Below are positions 1 to 5,099 of a DNA stretch of 6,065 bases, one piece after another. The first letter of the stretch is position 1; each line of letters opens with the position of its first letter. A model generated the notes under the pieces. It worked only from the letters and a program-made list of their open reading frames with translations. It was not told where the DNA came from and did not search any database. The stretch is from Alphaproteobacteria bacterium. Lineage in GTDB: Bacteria > Pseudomonadota > Alphaproteobacteria > Sphingomonadales > Sphingomonadaceae. The translations under genes were made by a program, and so were the position numbers. The stretch is taken from assembly GCA_028293005.1 (NCBI GenBank), contig JAQGLH010000244.1, positions 1-6,065 on the forward strand, in the 5' to 3' direction.

Positions 1-627
1 CTCGTCGTCGGTCTCCGCCGGGATCGTGCCGATCATCCGGCTCCACGCGAACGGGGCGATGCAGTTCGATCGGATGCCGAAGCGCTGCATGTCGAGCGCG
101 ATCGAGTTCGAGAGGCCGACGATGCCCATTTTCGCGGCGGCGTAATTGGCTTGGCCGAAATTTCCGATCAGCCCCGAGGTCGAGGTGAAATGGATGAACG
201 ATCCGAAGCCTTGCTCCTTGAAATGCGGCGCCGCGGCCTGCGACACGAAGAAGCTGCCATTGAGATGGACGTCGATCACCGCGCGCCACTCGGCCTCGCT
301 CATCCTGTGAAAGATGCGGTCGCGAAGGATTCCGGCATTGTTCACCACCGCGTCGATCCGCCCGAAAGCCTTGACTGCATCGGCGACGATCGATGCGGCG
401 CCGTCGGGATCCGAGACGCTGGCGAGGTTGGCCAGCGCACGGCCACCCGCGGCCTCGATCTCCGCGACCACCGCCGATGCCGGTCCGGAATCCTTGCCTT
501 CGCCCGACGAAGATGTGCCGAAATCGTTGACGACCACCGCAGCGCCTTCGCGCGCGCACGCCAATGCAACCTCGCGGCCGATCCCGCCACCGGCGCCGGT
601 CACCGCGACCACCTTGTTGTCGAGCAT
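1..627 (-). CDS. SDR-family dehydrogenase, MFE-2-like 3-hydroxyacyl-CoA dehydrogenase type (partial, 3' end outside window)
   Basis: The 209 visible residues form a classical short-chain dehydrogenase/reductase, a cytoplasmic NAD(P)-dependent oxidoreductase. The Rossmann dinucleotide motif TGAGGGIG is at residues 10-17. An Asp after the second strand (VVVND, D35) favours NAD over NADP. NNAG is at 96-99. Ser149 and the Y162-x3-K166 pair supply the active site. The stretches NNAGILRD (96-103), GNFGQANY (155-162) and IAPFAWSRM (190-198) closely recall the dehydrogenase domain of peroxisomal multifunctional enzyme type 2 (17-beta-HSD4) and its stand-alone bacterial relatives of about 300 residues, so roughly 90 residues are probably missing. 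The likely role is oxidation of a 3-hydroxyacyl-CoA; the substrate is unknown. I use the ATG at 627 (weak GGTGG upstream). An in-frame GTG at 636 has a better-spaced AGGGAG (642-647) and is a real alternative adding three residues. The gene diverges from the IclR regulator across 105 bp. Family assignment is firm; the MFE-2-like function is inferred. Confidence 0.93.
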   Translation of the reverse strand, partial: MLDNKVVAVTGAGGGIGREVALACAREGAAVVVNDFGTSSSGEGKDSGPASAVVAEIEAAGGRALANLASVSDPDGAASIVADAVKAFGRIDAVVNNAGILRDRIFHRMSEAEWRAVIDVHLNGSFFVSQAAAPHFKEQGFGSFIHFTSTSGLIGNFGQANYAAAKMGIVGLSNSIALDMQRFGIRSNCIAPFAWSRMIGTIPAETDDE

Positions 628-658
628 TCCCACCACCGCATCTCCCTGGCTGCTATTC

Positions 659-687
659 TGCCTAGACGAACCCCGAACGATATTCAA
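659..687 (-). promoter_or_regulatory. Candidate promoter of the SDR gene
   Basis: Read on the minus strand, TTGAAT (682-687) lies 17 bp from TAGGCA (659-664), giving a predicted start near 652 and a leader of about 25 nt. The -10 box is weak. In its favour, the same arrangement (TTGAAT, 17 bp including GGGGTT, then TAG-x-C) recurs at the same spacing upstream of the acyl-CoA synthetase gene. The -35 box coincides with the left half of the outer palindrome at 682-697, as expected for a repressor-controlled promoter. Confidence 0.4.
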
Positions 688-717
688 TATTCTGAATTGA
701 CATTCACGATCGTGAAT
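682..717. promoter_or_regulatory. Tandem palindromic operator, copy A (probable IclR-family binding site)
   Basis: Two 16-bp palindromes of form ATTCA-N6-TGAAT lie at 682-697 and 702-717, 20 bp centre to centre, or about two helical turns. The second (ATTCACGATCGTGAAT) is perfectly symmetric. The left site covers the -35 box of the minus-strand SDR promoter; the right site fills the spacer of the iclR promoter. Binding here should therefore affect both divergent genes. The neighbouring IclR regulator is the obvious ligand, since this family commonly controls its own gene and a divergent neighbour, but that pairing is an inference. Confidence 0.65.
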
Positions 718-726
718 TGCGATAAT
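697..726 (+). promoter_or_regulatory. Promoter of the IclR-family regulator gene
   Basis: TTGACA (697-702), a perfect sigma-70 -35 consensus, is followed by an 18-bp spacer and GATAAT (721-726). The predicted transcription start, six to seven bases beyond the -10 box, falls on or next to the ATG at 733. The transcript would thus have essentially no 5' leader. The right-hand palindrome (702-717) sits between the two promoter boxes, so occupancy should block RNA polymerase and give negative autoregulation. Confidence 0.6.
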
Positions 727-732
727 CGCATC

Positions 733-1530
733 ATGGCTCCGACCAATCTTCGCGCTCCCATATCCGGCCAGCGTCCGCTGGTCACTTCGGTCGTTCAGGC
801 CGTGGCGGTGCTGCGCCACCTCGCTTCGATCGGCGATGGGCGCGGCGTGACCGCGATCGCCGCAACGGTGGGGATCAGCCCGAGCTCCTGCTTCAATATC
901 CTCAAGACATTGGTCGCCGAAGATCTCGTCCTATTCGACGATCAGGCCAAGACCTACACGCTCGGGCTTGGAATGATCAATCTCGGGCATTCGGCGACCC
1001 GGCGCGATGCGGTGATCGGCGCCGCGGGAGGCGCGATGGCGATGCTCGCGGAGGAATATGGCAGCGCGGTCGGATTGTGGCGCGTGTCGAACCGCGATCG
1101 GCTGATGCTCGTGCATCTCGCCGAATCCGAAGCCGCGACCCGCATCCACCTCTCGATCGGCCAACGCCTGCCGCTCGGCGCCGGAGCGATGGGCCGCTGC
1201 GTCGCCGCCGCGCAGGATCTTGCGGACGAGGAAATCGCCCGCCGCTTCGCTGCAGTGCGCTGGGCGCAGCCGCCCAAGCTCGACACCTATCGCGCGCAGG
1301 TCCAGGCGGCACGCCGCCGCGGCTATTCGACCGACGTCGATCAATTGCTGCGTGGCCTGTCCTCGGTCGCCGCGGCGATCGTCGATCGTACCGGCAGCGC
1401 TCGCTTCTGCCTGTCGGTGACGATGTTCAGCGGCCAGCATTCGGCCGACGCCATGCGCCGGATCGGCAAGGCGGTGCGCAGCAGCGCCGACGCAATATCG
1501 GCCGCCGGCTACGGTACAGCGCGCGGCTGA
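733..1530 (+). CDS. IclR-family transcriptional regulator
   Basis: This 265-residue protein has the usual length and two-domain layout of IclR regulators. A winged helix-turn-helix spans about residues 18-80, with the recognition-helix region VGISPSSCFNILKTL (46-60) and the wing around KTYTLGLG (73-80). The C-terminal effector-binding domain follows, with the conserved stretches RIHLSIGQRLPLGAGAMGR (137-155) and RRGYSTDVDQLLRGLSSVAAAI (about 195-216). It should bind DNA as a dimer or tetramer and respond to a small organic acid or CoA-ester type ligand; the ligand is unknown. The reading frame stays open upstream to 151, but that stretch is antisense to the SDR gene and does not resemble IclR proteins. 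Homology begins after the ATG at 733, which also matches the predicted transcription start. No Shine-Dalgarno sequence precedes it. The gene ends 13 bp from the end of the convergent synthetase gene. Likely targets are its own promoter, the SDR gene and the synthetase gene, which share a tandem palindrome. Confidence 0.95.
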   Translation: MAPTNLRAPISGQRPLVTSVVQAVAVLRHLASIGDGRGVTAIAATVGISPSSCFNILKTLVAEDLVLFDDQAKTYTLGLGMINLGHSATRRDAVIGAAGGAMAMLAEEYGSAVGLWRVSNRDRLMLVHLAESEAATRIHLSIGQRLPLGAGAMGRCVAAAQDLADEEIARRFAAVRWAQPPKLDTYRAQVQAARRRGYSTDVDQLLRGLSSVAAAIVDRTGSARFCLSVTMFSGQHSADAMRRIGKAVRSSADAISAAGYGTARG

Positions 1531-1537
1531 AGCCGCG
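1522..1537. repeat. Perfect inverted repeat at the junction of convergent genes
   Basis: CGCGGCT-GA-AGCCGCG is a 7-bp perfect inverted repeat that includes the iclR stop codon (1528-1530) and nearly fills the 13-bp gap to the synthetase stop codon. A two-base loop is too tight for an ideal hairpin, so the outer five or six pairs would form. There is no T-run on either strand. It may contribute weakly to bidirectional termination or be coincidental in GC-rich DNA. Confidence 0.25.
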
Positions 1538-1543
1538 TCAGGA

Positions 1544-3634
1544 TCAGCCGCTCTCGACCTCGATCACCGCGTCGACGGCGAACGCGCCTTTGCCTTCGGG
1601 CATCGCCAGCACCGGATTGAGATCGATCGACTTCAGCCGCGGCCCGGCGGCGACCGCGAACGCCGACAATTGCGACAGCATGCGCGCGAGCGCCTTGATG
1701 TCGACCGGCGGGCGCCCGCGGACTCCGGTCAGCATCGGCAGGCCGCGGATCGAGCGGATCAATTCCTCGGCGACATTCTCGCCGAACGGGCAGCGCATCA
1801 GTACCGTGTCCCTGAGCATCTCGACGAAGATGCCGCCGAGGCCGAACATCGCGACCGGCCCGAATACCGGGTCCTGCTGCACGCCCATGATGCATTCGAC
1901 GCCGCCGTCGAGCTGGCGCGCGACGAGCACACCTTCGATTGCCGCATCGGGAGCATGCGTGCGCGCACGCTCCACGAGCAGGTCGAATGTGCGGCGCACC
2001 GCGTCGGCGTCCGAGACGCCAAGCACGACTCCGCCGATCTCCGATTTGTGAACGATGTCGCGCGACAATATCTTCATCACGACCGGAAATCCGAGCTTCT
2101 CCGCCGCCGCGACCGCTGCCTCGGCGCTCGTGCAGGCCCGTTCGGGAGCGCAGGCGATGCCGGCGGCGGAGAGGATGGTTTTAGCGTCGCTCTCGGTCGG
2201 CGTCGCTGCCGGCAGCTCGATCCGGGGAAGCGCCGGGGGAGCGCCGGCGACGGGTTTGGCGAAGGCTTCCCCATAGCGTCCCATCGCCTCGATCGCGACC
2301 ACCGCGCGCGCCGGGTCGCCGAAGATGCTGAACCCGTCCGTCTCGAAGCGCGCGCGCATCTCCGGCGAGCAGAGCAAGGACAGCACGTAGAGCCGGTCGG
2401 GATGGTCGGCGCGCACGCGGGCGAGCTCGCTGCGCAGCTGCTCGGCGATGCTCGGCACCGCGGCGGTGTAGGAGAGGAAGCCGAGGATCGAGCGATAGCC
2501 CCCGTCCTGGACCATCGTCTCGACGAACTGGCCGAACAACGGCATGTCGTTGATGAACTGGGCGGTGGTGTCGACCGGATTGCGCGGTGCCGAAAAGGGC
2601 AGCAGCTTCTTGAGCTTGGCCTGCGCCGCTTCGGGCATCGCCGGCATCGGCAGGCCAATCGAATCGGCGACATCCGAGACGAGCACCCCGGCGCCGCCGC
2701 TGATCGTGAACACCCCCAGGCTGTTGCTCACCGGATAGACGCGCTGCATCGCAAGCGAGGCGATATCGAGCATCTCCTCGGGATTGGCTGCGCGCGCGAC
2801 GCCGAACTCCTTGAGCACCGCGTCTATCACCGCATCGTCGTTGGCGAGCGAGGCGGTGTGCGATTGCGCGGCCGCCGCGCCGAGGGCGCTGCGGCCGACC
2901 TTCATCATCACCACCGGCTTCTTCGCGGCGCGCGCCGCGCTGAGCGCGGCGATCAGCGAGTCCGCTTCCTTCAGCCCTTCCGAATAGACGGCGATGACCT
3001 CGATGTCGGGCTGCGCAACCATTTCGCCGACGATCTCGCCCATCGTCAACTCGGCTTCGTTGCCGGTCGTCAGCGCGGCGGCGATCCCGAGCCCCATCTC
3101 GCGCGCGCTATAGACGATGTGCGCTCCGAACGCGCCGGACTGGCTGACGATGCCGAGCGGCCCCGGCTTGGGAAAGCCGGTTTCGAGCACTGTCGAAAAG
3201 GTACCGTAGAAAGCGGGCGCAGTGCTGAACATGCCGAGGCAATTGGGGCCGAGGATGCGCATCCCGCCCGCGCGGGCGGCAGCCACGAGCTGGTCTTGGG
3301 CCGCCCCGCCATCGCTTTCGGCGAAGCCCGAAGTGAAGACGATCGCCGCTGCGGTGCCGCGCCTCGCGAGCGCCTCGACCGCCGCGATCGCGCCAGCCTG
3401 CGGGATCGCGACGATCGCGACGTCCGGCGTCTCGGGCAGGTCGGCGACCGAGGCGAATGCTTTCAGTCCCTGGACCTGATCGCGCTTCGGGTTGATCGGA
3501 TAGATCGGCCCCGCAAAGCCGCGCTCGAGCATGTAGCCGATCGACCGGCCGCCGATCCGCGTATGATCGTCGGATGCGCCGATGATCGCGACCGAGCGGG
3601 GGTTGAACAATTTGCCAAGGCCGGTTGCGGTCAT
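1544..3634 (-). CDS. Acyl-CoA synthetase, NDP-forming (acetate-CoA ligase/ACD superfamily, fused alpha-beta)
   Basis: This 696-residue cytoplasmic enzyme is predicted to form an acyl-CoA from a carboxylic acid, CoA and a nucleoside triphosphate through acyl-phosphate and phosphohistidine intermediates. Residues 5-145 form a CoA-binding Rossmann domain (SVAIIGASDD, 14-23; GPNCLGMFS, 129-137). Residues 155-290 are succinyl-CoA-ligase-like, with SQSGAFG (164-170), TGNEAE (190-195), Glu219 and the presumed phosphorylated His259 in SHTASLA. SGGAGVLVSD is at 312-321. A C-terminal ATP-grasp part from about 478 carries Lys521, His529 in the HKSEIGGV motif (529-536) and the metal-binding DLNP (671-674). 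All expected catalytic residues are present and the length fits fused members. FerA, the feruloyl-CoA synthetase of Sphingobium SYK-6, belongs to this fold class, so an aromatic or ring-cleavage-derived acid is plausible, but the substrate cannot be assigned. I chose the ATG at 3634, preceded by GGAGAG, over an in-frame GTG at 3649 with no ribosome-binding site. A tandem operator lies about 180 bp upstream. Confidence 0.93.
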   Translation of the reverse strand: MTATGLGKLFNPRSVAIIGASDDHTRIGGRSIGYMLERGFAGPIYPINPKRDQVQGLKAFASVADLPETPDVAIVAIPQAGAIAAVEALARRGTAAAIVFTSGFAESDGGAAQDQLVAAARAGGMRILGPNCLGMFSTAPAFYGTFSTVLETGFPKPGPLGIVSQSGAFGAHIVYSAREMGLGIAAALTTGNEAELTMGEIVGEMVAQPDIEVIAVYSEGLKEADSLIAALSAARAAKKPVVMMKVGRSALGAAAAQSHTASLANDDAVIDAVLKEFGVARAANPEEMLDIASLAMQRVYPVSNSLGVFTISGGAGVLVSDVADSIGLPMPAMPEAAQAKLKKLLPFSAPRNPVDTTAQFINDMPLFGQFVETMVQDGGYRSILGFLSYTAAVPSIAEQLRSELARVRADHPDRLYVLSLLCSPEMRARFETDGFSIFGDPARAVVAIEAMGRYGEAFAKPVAGAPPALPRIELPAATPTESDAKTILSAAGIACAPERACTSAEAAVAAAEKLGFPVVMKILSRDIVHKSEIGGVVLGVSDADAVRRTFDLLVERARTHAPDAAIEGVLVARQLDGGVECIMGVQQDPVFGPVAMFGLGGIFVEMLRDTVLMRCPFGENVAEELIRSIRGLPMLTGVRGRPPVDIKALARMLSQLSAFAVAAGPRLKSIDLNPVLAMPEGKGAFAVDAVIEVESG

Positions 3635-3791
3635 GCTCTCCAATTCCACGTTTCAAAATCGCAGGACAGGATCGGCCGATGGACTCGAGTCCGTTGCGGC
3701 CAATGTCATCCCTGCAAAATCACTTTGCAGCCCCGCGGACGTCCTGTCAGCGACTGGTGCCGGAACGAGGCTCTTTTTCTCAGGCGACTGC

Positions 3792-3820
3792 GGTCTATCG
3801 CAACCCCTGAATCTATTCAA
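3792..3820 (-). promoter_or_regulatory. Candidate promoter of the acyl-CoA synthetase gene
   Basis: On the minus strand TTGAAT (3815-3820) is separated by 17 bp from TAGACC (3792-3797). The -10 match is poor by sigma-70 standards. However, both boxes and an intervening GGGGTT are at the same offsets as in the SDR promoter at 659-687, while the surrounding spacer bases differ, which suggests function is being kept. Transcription would begin near 3785 and leave a leader of about 150 nt. Confidence 0.38.
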
Positions 3821-3850
3821 TGTTCTGAATTGATATTCACGATGATGAAT
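3815..3850. promoter_or_regulatory. Tandem palindromic operator, copy B (probable IclR-family binding site)
   Basis: Two ATTCA-N6-TGAAT palindromes at 3815-3830 and 3835-3850 repeat copy A with the same 20-bp spacing. Across 3814-3850 and 681-717, 33 of 37 bases match. The outer palindrome arms are unchanged in all four sites; substitutions fall in the N6 cores and the gap. The left site overlaps the -35 box of the synthetase promoter. In the plus direction TTGATA (3830-3835) replaces the iclR TTGACA, and no -10 box follows at the right distance. This copy therefore seems to serve the minus-strand gene, though an effect on the hydrolase gene 180 bp away is possible. Confidence 0.65.
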
Positions 3851-3863
3851 AGACCGGCTCAAT

Positions 3864-3877
3864 GCGGCATATGCCGC
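3864..3877. promoter_or_regulatory. 14-bp perfect palindrome, possible operator
   Basis: GCGGCATATGCCGC is perfectly symmetric, lies 13 bp beyond operator copy B and about 150 bp before the hydrolase gene. It is unlike the ATTCA-N6-TGAAT sites and occurs just upstream of the candidate hydrolase promoter, so a second regulator might bind here. No cognate regulator is visible in the window. Confidence 0.3.
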
Positions 3878-3891
3878 CGCACGAAAAGGGC

Positions 3892-3921
3892 TTTACCGTG
3901 CCGAACAGCGGCCACTATGCT
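3892..3921 (+). promoter_or_regulatory. Possible promoter of the meta-cleavage hydrolase gene
   Basis: TTTACC (3892-3897) and TATGCT (3916-3921) are 18 bp apart, each matching four of six sigma-70 consensus bases. Transcription would start near 3928 and give a leader of about 100 nt. It is the best plus-strand candidate I can see in the gap, but the match is modest. Confidence 0.28.
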
Positions 3922-4014
3922 GTGAACACGCTACACATGGCGAAACGAAACGGCCGGGTTCGGCGGGCGGGCATTTCAGTCCGGTGCCCATGCCGACGAC
4001 GGTCCGACAAGATT

Positions 4015-4023
4015 AGGAAGGGG
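4015..4023 (+). promoter_or_regulatory. Ribosome-binding site of the hydrolase gene
   Basis: AGGAAGGGG ends six bases before the ATG at 4030, a strong purine-rich Shine-Dalgarno sequence at good spacing. It fixes the hydrolase start and contrasts with the regulator gene, which has none. Confidence 0.75.
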
Positions 4024-4029
4024 AATTAG

Positions 4030-4890
4030 ATGGCCTCGAGATATGAGATCACCGAGCGCAAGATAGAGGGGCGGGGATTGACCTCGCATACCCTGCTATG
4101 CGGAGACGAGAGTAAGCCGGCGGTGCTGCTGCTCCATGGCGCAGGGCCCGGCGCGCATGCCGGCTCCAACTGGTGGCATGTGATGCCCGATCTCGCGGAG
4201 CATTTCTATGTCGTGGCGCCCGATCTGATCGGCTTCGGCCAGTCGGTGATCCCCGATCCTACCCCGAGCAATATCATGGCGTGGATCGGCGTCCGCGTCG
4301 AACAGATCCTCGGGCTGGTGGAGACGCTCGGCATCGACAAGGCGCACATCGTCGGCAACTCGATGGGCGGCGCGCTGACGCTGCAATTGCTCGCCGAGGC
4401 GCCCGAGCGCTTCTTGCAGGTCGCGCTGATGGGTTCGATCGGCGCGCCCGCGCCGCGGACGCCCGAGCTGGTCCGGCTGCTGTCCTTCTACTCGGATCCG
4501 CGCAAGGCGCGTTATCGCGAGATGATGCACAGCTTCGCCTATGACGCCGACAATTTCGTGGGCATGGACAAGATCGTCGAGGATCGCTTCAAGATCGCAA
4601 CCGATCCGAAGGTGATGGAAGTCGCGGCGAAGATGATCGGCTCGATGAATGCCGGTATCGAAGCGCTTGTCATGCCGCCGTCGGTGCTTGGCAAGATGCC
4701 GCACGAAGTGCTGATCTTCCACGGCCGCCAGGATCGAATCGTTCCGCTCGACACCAGCCTCTACCTGCTCGAGCATCTCCAGCGCGCCGAGCTCTACGTG
4801 CTCGACAAGTCCGGCCACTGGGCACAGCTCGAGCGCTGGGACATCATGCGTCCGATGCTCGAGCGCCATTTCGGCGCCACCAACTGGTAA
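4030..4890 (+). CDS. Alpha/beta hydrolase, meta-cleavage product (C-C bond) hydrolase family
   Basis: This 286-residue protein has the length and landmarks of BphD/XylF/CumD/HsaD-type hydrolases, which split the C-C bond of vinylogous 1,5-diketones made by extradiol ring cleavage, giving a carboxylic acid and a dienoate. The oxyanion-hole loop LLHGAGPGAHAGSNW (34-48) is characteristic. The nucleophile Ser111 is in GNSMGG (109-114), Asp235 in GRQDRIVP (232-239) and His263 in GHW (262-264). Trp264 after the His and Arg186 in the lid region correspond to residues conserved in this family. Residues about 140-205 form the helical lid. The protein is cytoplasmic with no signal peptide. The ATG at 4030 follows a strong ribosome-binding site. 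No extradiol dioxygenase is adjacent in the window, so the substrate is open. Some relatives hydrolyse esters instead, but the HGAGPGA and GHW signatures make the C-C hydrolase the best call. A strong hairpin follows the stop codon. Confidence 0.9.
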   Translation: MASRYEITERKIEGRGLTSHTLLCGDESKPAVLLLHGAGPGAHAGSNWWHVMPDLAEHFYVVAPDLIGFGQSVIPDPTPSNIMAWIGVRVEQILGLVETLGIDKAHIVGNSMGGALTLQLLAEAPERFLQVALMGSIGAPAPRTPELVRLLSFYSDPRKARYREMMHSFAYDADNFVGMDKIVEDRFKIATDPKVMEVAAKMIGSMNAGIEALVMPPSVLGKMPHEVLIFHGRQDRIVPLDTSLYLLEHLQRAELYVLDKSGHWAQLERWDIMRPMLERHFGATNW

Positions 4891-4897
4891 CAGGTTT

Positions 4898-4938
4898 GGG
4901 GGGCGGTGGGCGCGGTACGACCCAGCCCACCGCCCCCC
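4898..4938 (+). terminator. Strong GC-rich hairpin after the hydrolase gene, probable terminator without a U-tract
   Basis: A perfect 14-bp stem (arms 4898-4911 and 4925-4938, G-rich then C-rich) closes a 13-nt loop beginning 8 bp after the hydrolase stop codon. There is no T-run behind it on the plus strand. Placement and stability suggest transcript termination or 3'-end protection, separating the hydrolase from the downstream aldo/keto reductase. U-less hairpins are common as candidate terminators in high-GC genomes but are less certain. Confidence 0.5.
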
Positions 4939-5099
4939 GGCAGGGCCTGGGGGTTCGGGAGAGGGGACGCTCGGTGACCACCGGCTCTCGCGTTCGAAGC
5001 AGCGCTCTCGGCTAATATAGGCGCTGCGCCACTGCCCCTTTTCCTGCCCTCTCTCCCCGAAGTGGGCGAGGGTCTAGGGGCCGGTCAGGGAGACGGGCT
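4939..5099. other. Intergenic region upstream of the aldo/keto reductase, with imperfect inverted repeats
   Basis: No gene is visible. TTCGGGAGAGGGG (4954-4966) is matched, inverted and with two single-base gaps, by CCCTCTCTCCCCGAA (5047-5061). The second arm also folds locally, pairing CCCTC (5047-5051) with GAGGG (5068-5072). This resembles the C/G-rich intergenic repeats scattered through many alphaproteobacterial genomes, but I cannot confirm a family. TAATAT at 5013-5018 is the only AT-rich -10-like element and lacks a good -35 box. AGGGAG (5087-5092) lies seven bases before the reductase ATG and is a good ribosome-binding site. Confidence 0.4.

Larger units (their letters stand above)
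3635..4029. other. 395-bp divergent intergenic region between synthetase and hydrolase genes
   Basis: No convincing coding sequence is present; open frames here lack ribosome-binding sites and family resemblance. The region holds, from left to right, the predicted 150-nt leader of the synthetase mRNA (about 3635-3785), a minus-strand promoter, the second tandem palindrome, an isolated 14-bp palindrome, a possible plus-strand promoter and the hydrolase ribosome-binding site. The part near 3640-3860 is more AT-rich than the flanking genes, as expected for a control region. Confidence 0.6.

Noticed and set aside
151..732. In-frame extension of the IclR reading frame, adding 194 residues at its N-terminus
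   Set aside because: The stretch is antisense to the well-supported SDR gene, has no IclR resemblance, and crosses the regulator's own promoter and operator. IclR proteins are about 250-270 residues, which matches a start at 733.
3760..3778. Terminator-like GCC...GGC stem followed by TCTTTTT on the plus strand
   Set aside because: The stem is only three base pairs and no plus-strand gene ends upstream of it.
3653..3862. Possible 69-codon minus-strand gene upstream of the synthetase
   Set aside because: It overlaps the operator and promoter region, has no ribosome-binding site and its predicted product looks like nothing I recognise.
1670..3925. Plus-strand open frame of 751 codons opposite the synthetase gene
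   Set aside because: It is rich in Arg, Asp, His and Gly, as expected for the shadow of a high-GC gene, has no family resemblance and runs through the intergenic control region.
4096..4869. Minus-strand open frame of 257 codons opposite the hydrolase gene
   Set aside because: The plus strand encodes a complete hydrolase with all catalytic residues. The antisense product has biased shadow composition and no recognisable domain.
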